Assembly (NCBI GenBank): GCA_964579675.1
Contig: CAZOIA010000122.1
Coordinates: 1 to 17,083, forward strand
Length of the DNA stretch: 17,083 nucleotides
Origin: CAZOIA01 sp964579675
Lineage (GTDB): Bacteria; Planctomycetota; Phycisphaerae; UBA1845; PWPN01
Direction of reading: 5' to 3'
Shown piece by piece: positions 1 through 6,629 of the stretch. A program made the position numbers and the translations under genes. How positions within the stretch are numbered: the first letter of the stretch is position 1; each line of letters starts with the position of its first letter. The notes beneath the pieces are model-generated. The model worked only from the letters and a program-made list of their open reading frames with translations. It did no database searches and was not told where the DNA came from.

Positions 1-1
1 C

Positions 2-1009
2 AACCTGGATGAGCTGGATGGGGTATCGTTAGTCCTGGGCACGCAGCCCCCGATCGCCGGGACGATCGATGACAATTCCAACCCCAGCGCCATCCTGGTG
101 ACATTTGATCTCGCCGGTAAACTCTCCGGTCACTACGGACTCGCGGGAACCCGTCCTGATGCCTGCGACGACCCGCCCCCGAAGCCTGATGTGTTCACGC
201 TTCTGCCGGCAGAAGACCTGCCGAACCTGCTGGAAAACCCGGGCTTTGAGACTGGCGATACCAGCGGCTGGACCGTGTCGGATGTTATTGACATTCACGG
301 CCCCGGGTATTACTGGGGCGCGGGTCCGAACACGGGGAACTACGGCGCTTGCGTGCCAGACAACGGTGGTCTGTCGACGGCCCAGGCATCACAGACCATT
401 GATGTCAACCAACATCCGTCCCTGTGCGGGCCGCGCGAGTACGACCTGACGCTGTCGTTCTGGGGGCAGATCACCAATGGCCATCTGACCGAGGCGTTCT
501 TCGAAACGTACGTCGAGGGCCGCCTCCTCGTGGACGGCTACGAGCAGGCCAGCGTCCGGTATAGTTCGATCGACCCGAATGTCGTGGTTGAGACCAACGC
601 TCCCCACGGCCAGGTTGTCGTGGTGTGGTCCGGAATGGTCACGAGCACGATCGAACTTGAAGTATTCTGGCGCGCTGATGGGGGAAGCTATTACACCTAT
701 CCTCAGCCGCACTGGGGCGTCGTCACCGCCGACGACTTCGAGCTGACCGCGGGTGGCTGCGCGCTTTGCCCCCACGATCCGGCTTTCGACTTCGATGACG
801 ACGGGGACGTGGACCAGGCGGACTTCGGGGTGATGCAGGCGTGCATCACCGGCCAGGGCGGCGGGCTCCGCCCCGGCGTGGACTGCACTTGTGCCGACTG
901 GGACGAGGACCTCAGCGTCGATCAGACCGACCTGACGAAGTTCGAAGAGTGCGCCAGTGGTCCGGCGATCACGGCCGATGTCACCTGTGATGATCCTCCT
1001 GCTCCCTGA
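2..1009 (+). CDS. secreted protein with dockerin-like C-terminus (5' end outside window)
   Basis: The reading frame is open from the left edge, so the true start lies outside; a GTG at 98 is probably internal. The visible part has a jelly-roll-like segment opening with NPGFETGDTSGW (near 235), a pattern common at the start of CBM4/9-like and other beta-sandwich modules. A C-terminal module follows, with two Asp-rich calcium-loop-like repeats, DFDDDGDVDQADF (about 787-825) and DWDEDLSVDQTDL (about 898-936), as in type I dockerin or EF-hand repeats. Cysteines flank both loops. The same module ends the GH31 protein at 14007-16748, which suggests a shared export, anchoring or assembly role outside the cell (inference). 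The enzymatic function, if any, is in the missing N-terminal part. The stop codon TGA is at 1007-1009, and a likely terminator follows. Confidence 0.8.
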   Translation, partial: NLDELDGVSLVLGTQPPIAGTIDDNSNPSAILVTFDLAGKLSGHYGLAGTRPDACDDPPPKPDVFTLLPAEDLPNLLENPGFETGDTSGWTVSDVIDIHGPGYYWGAGPNTGNYGACVPDNGGLSTAQASQTIDVNQHPSLCGPREYDLTLSFWGQITNGHLTEAFFETYVEGRLLVDGYEQASVRYSSIDPNVVVETNAPHGQVVVVWSGMVTSTIELEVFWRADGGSYYTYPQPHWGVVTADDFELTAGGCALCPHDPAFDFDDDGDVDQADFGVMQACITGQGGGLRPGVDCTCADWDEDLSVDQTDLTKFEECASGPAITADVTCDDPPAP

Positions 1010-1074
1010 GAAGTGATCTCGCGGGTAGCCTGGCGCGGTCGCTTGCGGGCGCCGGGCGAATAGCGTAACGTTCC

Positions 1075-1111
1075 ACCGGTGGGAGCCGACCGGTTCCCAC
1101 CGGTTTGTTTC
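1075..1111 (+). terminator. likely intrinsic terminator of the dockerin-tailed gene
   Basis: A perfect 10-bp inverted repeat, ACCGGTGGGA (1075-1084) and TCCCACCGGT (1095-1104), with a 10-nt loop, is followed at once by a T-rich run (TTGTTTC). It starts 66 bases after the upstream stop codon. It lies before the preferred ATG of the next gene at 1208 and argues against the in-frame GTG at 1079, which falls inside the stem. Confidence 0.5.
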
Positions 1112-1180
1112 TGGGTCCCGCCGGTTTGCTCTGGGTGCCTACCGGCTTGGCTTTGGCCTCCGCCGGCCGCCTGCTACTGG
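1096..1180 (+). repeat. degenerate 20-23 bp tandem repeat
   Basis: Four diverged copies of a unit near CCcrCCGGTTTGyTcTGGGT lie head to tail: 1096-1116, 1117-1136, 1137-1157 and about 1158-1180. Similarity decays from left to right. The first copy overlaps the right arm of the terminator hairpin. It sits just upstream of the membrane-protein gene; no function is evident. Confidence 0.4.
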
Positions 1181-1207
1181 TTCAATACTGTTGGCTCAGG
1201 GCGCCCG

Positions 1208-2011
1208 ATGAATCTCCAACGTGAAGCCAGCGATGATCGCGGTCAGACAGCACTGACCCGTGTACTGGTGACACTGGTGTTGTTTGGCGTGTCGTTCGGT
1301 TACCTGGAGGCGGCAGTGGTGGTCTACCTGCGGGCCCTCTACGAGCCGATGCGCCAGGCAGTGGCACCCGATCGCAACCCGGGTGAGCTCTTTCCGGTCA
1401 TTCGGTTGGACCAGCTCAAAGCTCAGGGACCTGAGCACGTGCGGCGGCTGATGACCGAACTGGTCCGCGAGGCCGCTACCTTGGTGATGATTGCGGCGGT
1501 CGCGGCGGCGACGGCGCGGAACGTTCGACAGTGGTTGGCCGCCTTCGGCATGGTCTTTGGGCTCTGGGATATCTTTTATTACGTGTTCCTTAAGGCGGTG
1601 CTGGACTGGCCGGCGTCGCTTCGGACGTGGGATATTCTGTTCCTGCTGCCCGTGCCCTGGGTTGGGCCTGTGCTGGCCCCGATACTGGTGTCGATCACAA
1701 TGATCATGTGTGGGGTGATCGTGCTGTGGCGGGAGCGTAGCGGCCGGCCCATTTGGCTGCGGTGGTTTCACTGGGTGGGAATCCTCGCCGGCGGTGCGAT
1801 GATCGTGACGGCGTTCTGCTGGGACTTCAGGAGCATCTCGGCCGGCGGAATGCCGAATCCCTTTCACTGGCCCCTGTTTGTGCTGGGGGAAGTTGCGGGG
1901 TTGGCGGCCTTTCTGCACGCCTGGTGGCCGATCCGCTGCCCCTGCGAGTCGCGCCGGCCCCGTCCCGGGCCAGCGGCAGTCCGGGCGGACCACCGCCCGC
2001 CACGCAGGTGA
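1208..2011 (+). CDS. multi-pass integral membrane protein of unknown function
   Basis: A protein of 267 residues if it starts at ATG 1208. An in-frame GTG at 1079 would add 43 Pro/Cys/Trp-rich residues encoded by the tandem repeat and hairpin DNA, so it is unlikely. About six hydrophobic segments are visible: near residues 14-36 (LVTLVLFGVSFGYLEAAVVV), then AATLVMIAAVAAATA, FGMVFGLWDIFYYVFLKAVL, ILFLLPVPWVGPVLAPILV continuing to about 30 residues, WVGILAGGAMIVTAF, and PLFVLGEVAGLAAFLHAWW. The C-terminus is a short Arg/Pro-rich tail. I do not recognise a family motif; the FGLWDIFYY and LLPVPWVGPVLAP patches look like conserved elements of a small membrane family. It precedes SDR1 by 78 bases, but SDR1 appears to have its own promoter, so they need not be one operon. 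Confidence 0.65.
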   Translation: MNLQREASDDRGQTALTRVLVTLVLFGVSFGYLEAAVVVYLRALYEPMRQAVAPDRNPGELFPVIRLDQLKAQGPEHVRRLMTELVREAATLVMIAAVAAATARNVRQWLAAFGMVFGLWDIFYYVFLKAVLDWPASLRTWDILFLLPVPWVGPVLAPILVSITMIMCGVIVLWRERSGRPIWLRWFHWVGILAGGAMIVTAFCWDFRSISAGGMPNPFHWPLFVLGEVAGLAAFLHAWWPIRCPCESRRPRPGPAAVRADHRPPRR

Positions 2012-2019
2012 CCGCAGTC

Positions 2020-2048
2020 TTGGCAGATGATCTGTCCTTGCATACAGT
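2020..2048 (+). promoter_or_regulatory. sigma70-like promoter for SDR1
   Basis: TTGGCA (2020-2025, 5 of 6 to the -35 consensus), a 17-base spacer, and TACAGT (2043-2048, 4 of 6 to the -10 consensus). The expected transcript start, near 2055, gives a leader of about 35 bases before ATG 2090. Confidence 0.45.
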
Positions 2049-2089
2049 AGTTCCTGCTCGAAACGCCTCACATGCAAGGAGTGTGCGCC

Positions 2090-2866
2090 ATGGACAAGCA
2101 ACCCGTCGCCCTGGTCACCGGCGGTTCGGGCGGCACGGGCCAGGCGATCTGCCTCGCCCTGGCCCGCGAGGGCTTCACCGTCCTGATCAACTACAACAAC
2201 AACATCGACGCCGCTGAGCAAACGCTTGAACTCATCGAGCAAGCGGGCGGAAAAGCCGACCTCTGTCAGGCCGACATCGCCCTTACCGAAGACCGCGACC
2301 TGCTGCTGGAGTACTGCATGGAGAACCTCGGCCGACTCGATCTGCTGGTCAACAATGCGGCTGTAGCACCGCCGGAGCGCCATGATCTGCTGGAGACGAC
2401 CGAGGAGAGTTACGACCAGGTGCTCAACACGAACCTCAAGGCCCCCTTTTTCCTGACCCAGGCGGCGGCCAGGCTTATGATCCGTCAACTCCAGGAGGGC
2501 GACATTGCTTCGGCGGCCATCATCAACTGTTCGTCGGTCAGCGCGTATGCCGCCAGCACGAACCGCGGTGAATACTGTGTCAGCAAAGCCGGCCTGTCCA
2601 TGCTCACCGCCCTGTTCGCGTCGCGTCTGGCTGAATCCGGCATCAACGTCTATGAGGTCCGGCGGGGCATGATCGATACCGCCATGCCCCCCGCCGTCCG
2701 CAAGGAGTACGACCGGCTCATCAAGGGGGGCATCTCGCCGATCAAGCGCTGGGGCCGCCCGGAAGACGTCGCGAAAGCAGTCGCGATGCTCGCCCGCGGC
2801 GACCTGGCCTTCTCCACCGGCGAGGTCATCAACGTGGACGGAGGGTTCCACCTCAGGAAGTTGTAG
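2090..2866 (+). CDS. short-chain dehydrogenase/reductase, 3-oxoacyl-ACP-reductase-like (SDR1)
   Basis: A classical SDR of 258 residues and a cytoplasmic NAD(P)-dependent oxidoreductase. An AAGGAG ribosome site at 2076-2081 with 8-base spacing selects ATG 2090 over the ATG at 2072. Motifs: TGGSGGTG (10-17, dinucleotide loop), NNAA (88-91), catalytic Ser148/149 in NCSS, and Tyr162-Lys166 in EYCVSK. The substrate is unknown; a FabG label would be family-level only. It is a clear paralogue of SDR2 (6630-7427): both share the RGEYCVSKAGLSM block, the RWGxPEDVA block and a GGFxLRxL C-terminus. Three standard positions are altered here: the loop GIG is GTG, NNAG is NNAA, and the usual Pro-Gly after strand 6 is Arg-Gly (R192-G193). 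It may therefore have a shifted substrate or cofactor preference (inference). Confidence 0.9.
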   Translation: MDKQPVALVTGGSGGTGQAICLALAREGFTVLINYNNNIDAAEQTLELIEQAGGKADLCQADIALTEDRDLLLEYCMENLGRLDLLVNNAAVAPPERHDLLETTEESYDQVLNTNLKAPFFLTQAAARLMIRQLQEGDIASAAIINCSSVSAYAASTNRGEYCVSKAGLSMLTALFASRLAESGINVYEVRRGMIDTAMPPAVRKEYDRLIKGGISPIKRWGRPEDVAKAVAMLARGDLAFSTGEVINVDGGFHLRKL

Positions 2867-2914
2867 GCTCGATGCGGTCTGCATTCTATTCCCCGGGTGG
2901 GTGCCGGCTGCTCG

Positions 2915-2943
2915 TTGAACGCGAATGGTCTCCTGGGTAGAAT
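2915..2943 (+). promoter_or_regulatory. sigma70-like promoter upstream of the lipoprotein pair
   Basis: TTGAAC (2915-2920), a 17-base spacer, and TAGAAT (2938-2943), preceded by GGG and followed by CCCGCG. It resembles the site upstream of the CocE-like gene at 11993-12021. A small hairpin, ATCCCG-CGA-CGGGAT (2942-2956), overlaps the -10 box. The lipoprotein gene starts about 315 bases downstream, with a palindromic repeat in between. Confidence 0.45.
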
Positions 2944-2980
2944 CCCGCGACGGGATCCAGCCCGGATTATTCATGGAGGA

Positions 2981-3143
2981 ATTCACCACGGAGACACAAA
3001 GGCCACGGAGAAAAGAAGTTGCGTGAGATTCTGGCGGATCGATGTTTCGACAGCGTGTCGATCGTCATGTCGAAACCCGAGTGGTTGATTTCAACTGGTT
3101 TCTTTGTTTTCTCCGGGCTCTCCGTGACTCCGTGGTGAGTAAT
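2981..3143. repeat. 163-bp palindromic intergenic repeat (CACCACGGAG type)
   Basis: Two 31-base arms, 2984-3014 and the reverse complement of about 3107-3137, match at 25 of 31 positions. Both begin CACCACGGAG and end CGGAGAAAA. Between them is a perfect inner hairpin, GTTTCGACA (3044-3052) with TGTCGAAAC (3068-3076). Elements opening with CACCACGGAGACAC are, as I recall, widespread in environmental bacterial genomes and cause spurious protein calls. It contains no credible gene. It lies between a promoter and the lipoprotein gene, so it would be transcribed in that gene's leader. Confidence 0.75.
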
Positions 3144-3257
3144 CCGCACTGGTAGAGGCTTTCCGGTCGGCGACGCATCGATGCGATTCAGGGCATCCTG
3201 TTCTGTGCAGCTTGATGCCGGAGCGACCGGAGACCCCGCAGACGAGAGGAGCTGCTG

Positions 3258-4241
3258 ATGAGTAGACGGTGTTTCGCGGTCCTCGCGGTGCTCGTTTTGC
3301 CCTGCTGCATGACAGGCTGTACGACCCCGAGTTCGCGCCATGTGTTTGAGCAGGAGGATTTCGGTCCGAGCAGCCTCGGGAAGGATACGAAGATCCTCGT
3401 GGTGACGGACGTGTGCATATGGCGCCATCTCGAGGATGGCGAAGGCGACTACGTGTCCGTTTTTGACTCGCGACGTGCGTGCCGCAAGGCGAGCGGGGCG
3501 ATCTCAGCATATCTCATTTCACAGGGCTTCTCTGAGGTGCAGACCCTCCCGCTGGCCGTCGGGAGCTATTTGAGCGCAAGTGCGGAACTCCCGGTGTGCC
3601 GGTACCCCCATGGTGAGGCCTTTCCGGGCAAGTCGCCTTTCTGGATCAATGAGGAATGGTTGTCCGACAGCGAGTCGAATACCGCCGAGAGGGCGCACGG
3701 TCTCATGAATCCGATTCCAGTCTCATTTCGGGATCACCCGGAACGGGCCCGGGCACTCCCAGAGAATGACGCATTTCGCGAGGCCGTTCTCGAATTGAAA
3801 CGACAGTACGGTTGCGACTATGCGCTGCTGCTCGCGGCGGGGGGATGGTTCGTTACCGAGAGGGAACAGGAAAAGGAACGGACGCCTCAATTGGTCGCCA
3901 CCGCCGCACTTACCTTGGGTACGATAGTGTACGCCCAATGGCAGATCAGCAATATCAATGCGTTTGTGGCGCTGGTGGACGCTGACCGGGGCGAGTTGGC
4001 CTGGGCAAACAAGTTCTATCGGGATCCATTCCAGGAGGAAATGACGGGGAAGTTCAGGGCCGGCGGGTTGTACCACCCGGACATTCTGATCTACGATGAC
4101 GACAGTCCCAGGGACGTCAACCGGTCTCTGATCGAGAGGATGACGGACCCGGCGTTGCAGGCGTGGTGCAGAAAGCCATGCCACGACCGGTGGCTGGAGC
4201 TGACGAGCGAGCTACTGTATCACCTTGCACCGCCTCAGTAA
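3258..4241 (+). CDS. putative lipoprotein of unknown function
   Basis: A protein of 327 residues. AGAGGAG at 3245-3251 with 6-base spacing supports ATG 3258. The N-terminus is a lipoprotein signal: basic MSRR, a hydrophobic stretch, then MTGC with Cys21 as the lipidated residue. The mature part alternates acidic and hydrophobic segments. The stretch YALLLAAGGWFVTE (about 190-205) is followed by a hydrophobic segment LVATAALTLGTIVYAQW and then the phrase ALVDADRGELAWANKFY. That last phrase resembles beta-strand/turn words in CsgG-like and related envelope lipoproteins, but the similarity is too weak for a family call. Four cysteines (CR, CRKPCHDRW) could form disulfides. It is followed after 53 bases by a second lipoprotein gene in the same direction, probably one transcript. 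The role is unknown; an envelope location is the only supported inference. Confidence 0.75.
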   Translation: MSRRCFAVLAVLVLPCCMTGCTTPSSRHVFEQEDFGPSSLGKDTKILVVTDVCIWRHLEDGEGDYVSVFDSRRACRKASGAISAYLISQGFSEVQTLPLAVGSYLSASAELPVCRYPHGEAFPGKSPFWINEEWLSDSESNTAERAHGLMNPIPVSFRDHPERARALPENDAFREAVLELKRQYGCDYALLLAAGGWFVTEREQEKERTPQLVATAALTLGTIVYAQWQISNINAFVALVDADRGELAWANKFYRDPFQEEMTGKFRAGGLYHPDILIYDDDSPRDVNRSLIERMTDPALQAWCRKPCHDRWLELTSELLYHLAPPQ

Positions 4242-4294
4242 TCCAATGGACGCTGAGTCAGCTTGAGCGAGAACTCGCGGGAGGAGGACCTCTG

Positions 4295-4762
4295 GTGAAA
4301 CGCGTAAACGCCCTGCCGGTCGCACTCATCGTGATCGCTGCTTTTCTCTGTGGTTGCGGCAACACGCGCCGCCACATTCTCAAAGCCGCGCCGCAGGACG
4401 GCCACGCGGAAAACCTGGCCGTATCGGCGGACGCGGCGTTTGAGGTCGCCATGCAGGTGTGCACGGATCTTGGGTTTGAGGTCTTTGAGGTGGACGAGGC
4501 GAAACACACGGCGCGAATGTTGGGGACTGAAGGCAAACGCATTTACGTGAATGCCGCCATTTTCGTCGAGGAGACCGGCCCGGATTCATGCCGGGTCAGC
4601 GTTGTCACTCAAGACGATGCCGGCAAGCCGCCCGGGAACGACTGGACGAGCAAGATAATCAAGGAAATGAAAGCGGCCGTGTGTAGCGGCGTGCAGCCAT
4701 GTTGGTCCTCGGGGCCAGGATCGGCGCCTGGCGTTGCAGGCTCCTCGACGAGGCCGCCGTAG
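4295..4762 (+). CDS. small putative lipoprotein, DUF3568/BamC-like layout
   Basis: A protein of 155 residues from GTG 4295, chosen because a strong GGGAGGAGGA site (4279-4288) lies 6 bases upstream and the product begins with a lipoprotein signal: KR, then hydrophobic ALPVALIVIAAFLCGC, with Cys21 as the lipid site. The mature domain (about 38-125) has a helix-strand pattern, AFEVAMQVCTDLGFEVFEVD followed by strands HTARMLG, RIYVNAAIFVEE and CRVSVVT, then a helix SKIIKEMKAAV. That layout resembles the small alpha/beta lipoprotein domains of the DUF3568 or BamC kind; this is layout similarity only. The last 25 residues are Gly/Pro/Ser-rich and look like read-through into non-domain DNA. It follows the 3258-4241 lipoprotein gene by 53 bases and is probably cotranscribed. 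Confidence 0.7.
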   Translation: MKRVNALPVALIVIAAFLCGCGNTRRHILKAAPQDGHAENLAVSADAAFEVAMQVCTDLGFEVFEVDEAKHTARMLGTEGKRIYVNAAIFVEETGPDSCRVSVVTQDDAGKPPGNDWTSKIIKEMKAAVCSGVQPCWSSGPGSAPGVAGSSTRPP

Positions 4763-4817
4763 TGCTCGCAGGGGACGGAGTGCAGCGCCGTCATCCCTTG
4801 ATGCCTACTGCCCGACC

Positions 4818-4841
4818 GCTGATGGCTGATGGCTGACAGCT
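4818..4841. repeat. 7-bp tandem repeat at the permease start
   Basis: GCTGATG, GCTGATG and GCTGACA follow one another from 4818 to 4838, then GCT. Short GCTGAT-type arrays of this sort are, as I recall, common intergenic repeats in environmental genomes. The array contains the upstream candidate start codon of the permease (ATG 4829), which makes that start doubtful. Confidence 0.5.
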
Positions 4842-4846
4842 TCCCC

Positions 4847-6295
4847 ATGTCCACCACGCCTGAGATTCTCTATCCGGTTGATTCTCGGCCGCCGATGGGC
4901 CGAACGCTGGTGCTCGCGCTGCAGCACGTGCTGACCATGTTCGGGGCGACGGTCGCGGTGCCGCTCCTGCTCGGGCCGGCGATGGGGATGGATCGGGCGC
5001 AAATCGCGACCCTGATCAGTTGCGTGATGCTGTGCTCGGGTCTGGGCACGGTGCTGCAAGTGACTTGGGGGTCGCGCCTGCCGATCGTCCAGGGCATCTC
5101 GTTCTCGTTCCTGGCGGCGTTTTTCGCGATTATCAGCTACGGGAAGGCGGCAGGGTTGGGCCCCGGGGGGATCATGCAGCTCATCGCCGGGGCGATAATC
5201 GTCGGGGCCCTTGTCGAGACGGTCGTGGGTTTCAGCGGCCTGATCGGGTGGTTCCGGCGGGTGCTCTCGCCGGTGGTCGTCGGCCCGGTGATCATCCTGA
5301 TCGGTCTGGCCCTGTTTGAGCACGGCGCGCCCAAGGCGGGGGTGCATTGGCCGACGTCGGGATTGACGATCCTGCTGGTGATCATCTTCGCTCTCGTTCT
5401 GGCCCGGCGATCGCGCTTCTTCAGGATCTTTCCGATTATCAGTGCGGTGGTGATAGTCTGCGTCACAAGCGGCCTGTTGACAGCGGCCGGCGTTTACCCG
5501 CCCGGTCATCCCGCGGGCATCAATCTTGACACGGTGGCGAGCTCGCCCTGGGTCCGGCTGCATCCGGCGGAGATCATCCTGCCGTGGGGCCCGCCGCAGT
5601 TTCAGGCGGGTCTGATCGTGGCCACGTTGGCGGGGTTCCTGGCATCGATGATCGAATCGGTGGGCGACTATCACGCCTGCTCATACATGGCCGGCGGGGG
5701 CGATCCGACGCCGAAGCAAATCTCGCGTGGTATCGGCTGCGAGGGGATCGGCTGTCTGCTGGCCGGCCTGGTGGGCGGCTTCAGCTCGACGTCTTACTCC
5801 GAGAACATCGCGCTGGTGGGGCTTACCCGGGTCGCCTCGCGGTTCGTCGTGCTGGCCAGCGGCGTGATGCTGATTCTGCTCGGTTTGTTCGCCAAGTTCG
5901 GTGCGTTTGCCGCCGCCATTCCGGGCCCGGTCGTGGGCGGGCTCTACTGTACCCTGTTCGGCCTGATTGCGGCGGTGGGCATTCAGCAGCTCGCCAAAGC
6001 GGACCTCACCAGTGACCGTAACCTGTTCATCGCCGGGTTCTGCCTGTTCATGGGCCTGTCGGTACCCGCGTACTTTGAAGGCTACCTGACCATGTATTCG
6101 CCCGGAGCAGACGAACTGTTGGCGAGCGTGCCGGGGACGCTCCGCAACATCATCGAAGCGGTCGGCAGGACCGGCATGGCCATCGCCGCCATCATCGGTA
6201 TCGTCCTGGACAACGTGATCCCCGGCACGCCGCAGGAACGCGGGTTGACCCGTGAGCCGGTCATCGAGCCGAAAGCACCCGGGGCCCACGAATGA
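4847..6295 (+). CDS. NCS2/NAT family nucleobase (uracil/xanthine) permease
   Basis: A protein of 482 residues from ATG 4847. An in-frame ATG at 4829 would add six residues, but it lies inside a 7-bp repeat; neither start has a clear ribosome site. The product is an inner-membrane nucleobase symporter with about 12-14 hydrophobic segments. Family marks: LQHVLTMFGATVAVPLLLG in the first membrane helix, SMIESVGDYHAC (Glu270) and the NAT signature TSYSENIALVGLTRVAS (Glu319). The two glutamates are 49 residues apart, the same spacing as E241 and E290 in E. coli UraA, where they contact the base and the proton path. The signature has Ala where ENxG usually has Gly. The IESVGDYHAC block is closer to eukaryotic NAT/SVCT-like members than to UraA, so the substrate could be uracil, xanthine or another base. 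A palindromic repeat starts 3 bases after the stop. Confidence 0.93.
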   Translation: MSTTPEILYPVDSRPPMGRTLVLALQHVLTMFGATVAVPLLLGPAMGMDRAQIATLISCVMLCSGLGTVLQVTWGSRLPIVQGISFSFLAAFFAIISYGKAAGLGPGGIMQLIAGAIIVGALVETVVGFSGLIGWFRRVLSPVVVGPVIILIGLALFEHGAPKAGVHWPTSGLTILLVIIFALVLARRSRFFRIFPIISAVVIVCVTSGLLTAAGVYPPGHPAGINLDTVASSPWVRLHPAEIILPWGPPQFQAGLIVATLAGFLASMIESVGDYHACSYMAGGGDPTPKQISRGIGCEGIGCLLAGLVGGFSSTSYSENIALVGLTRVASRFVVLASGVMLILLGLFAKFGAFAAAIPGPVVGGLYCTLFGLIAAVGIQQLAKADLTSDRNLFIAGFCLFMGLSVPAYFEGYLTMYSPGADELLASVPGTLRNIIEAVGRTGMAIAAIIGIVLDNVIPGTPQERGLTREPVIEPKAPGAHE

Positions 6296-6298
6296 GGG

Positions 6299-6348
6299 TC
6301 CATAACACTCTGGGCGGCTCGTCGGAAAGCGCCGCCCCCCAGGTGTTT
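6299..6348. repeat. dispersed post-gene palindrome, copy 1
   Basis: It starts 3 bases after the permease stop. It folds into an imperfect hairpin: AACAC (6304-6308) pairs with GTGTT (6343-6347), and CTGGGCGGC (6310-6318) with GCCGCCC...AG (6331-6342, three extra C). A second copy, about 43 of 50 positions identical, lies at 17035-17083. The hairpin followed by TTT may also serve as the permease terminator. Confidence 0.75.
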
Positions 6349-6456
6349 CCGAACCGCGACCGTAAGGAAGCGGACCCCTCTCCGCAGCGCGTCCATGAGG
6401 AGGCGGCCCTGGCGCATCCGCAGGTACTCCCCTCCCTGACGGTCGGGGTTCGGAAA
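6346..6456. repeat. 25-bp-armed inverted repeat
   Basis: Arms 6346-6370 and 6432-6456 match as reverse complements at 22 of 25 positions; both carry TTTCCGAACC and CGACCGT. The left arm abuts the post-permease palindrome, so the two may be parts of one composite element. The motif GACCGTnAGGnAG recurs, as I recall, in planctomycete and other environmental genomes. It contains no credible gene. Confidence 0.65.
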
Positions 6457-6540
6457 AGCGAGGTGCCGCCCCGCTGCCCACCCGAAGGTCCCCGCCGAGA
6501 CTGTCATACACCCCACGAATGACCGGCAAAAAGCCGCCCA

Positions 6541-6569
6541 TTGGCCACGGAGCGTTCCCCGGGTAGACT
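6541..6569 (+). promoter_or_regulatory. sigma70-like promoter for SDR2
   Basis: TTGGCC (6541-6546), a 17-base spacer, and TAGACT (6564-6569) preceded by GGG. It lies downstream of the repeats and about 60 bases before ATG 6630, so it would drive SDR2 and probably the flavoprotein gene. Confidence 0.4.
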
Positions 6570-6596
6570 GAGACGCGCGCTGTTCTTCGCCGCTAC

Positions 6597-6616
6597 CGAT
6601 CGGACGGGCCCGATCG
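6597..6616. promoter_or_regulatory. perfect hairpin/operator-like palindrome in the SDR2 leader
   Basis: CGATCGG (6597-6603) and CCGATCG (6610-6616) form a perfect 7-bp inverted repeat with a 6-base centre, ending 13 bases before the SDR2 start. It could be a repressor site or an RNA hairpin near the ribosome site. No regulator is identified. Confidence 0.35.
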
Positions 6617-6629
6617 TGAACGCCGGAAC

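Noticed and set aside
1196..2989. 597-residue open frame on the minus strand
   Set aside because: It lies opposite the membrane protein and SDR1, is rich in Arg/Pro/Gly/His with no domain, and results from high GC3 in the real genes. It also runs across the promoter and intergenic region.
2897..3510. Several short open frames across 2897-3510 on both strands
   Set aside because: They are encoded by the palindromic repeat or lie opposite the lipoprotein gene; no ribosome sites or motifs.
6296..6522. Small plus-strand open frame after the permease
   Set aside because: It consists of the palindromic repeats 6299-6456 and starts one base before the permease stop codon ends; products of such repeats are known spurious calls.
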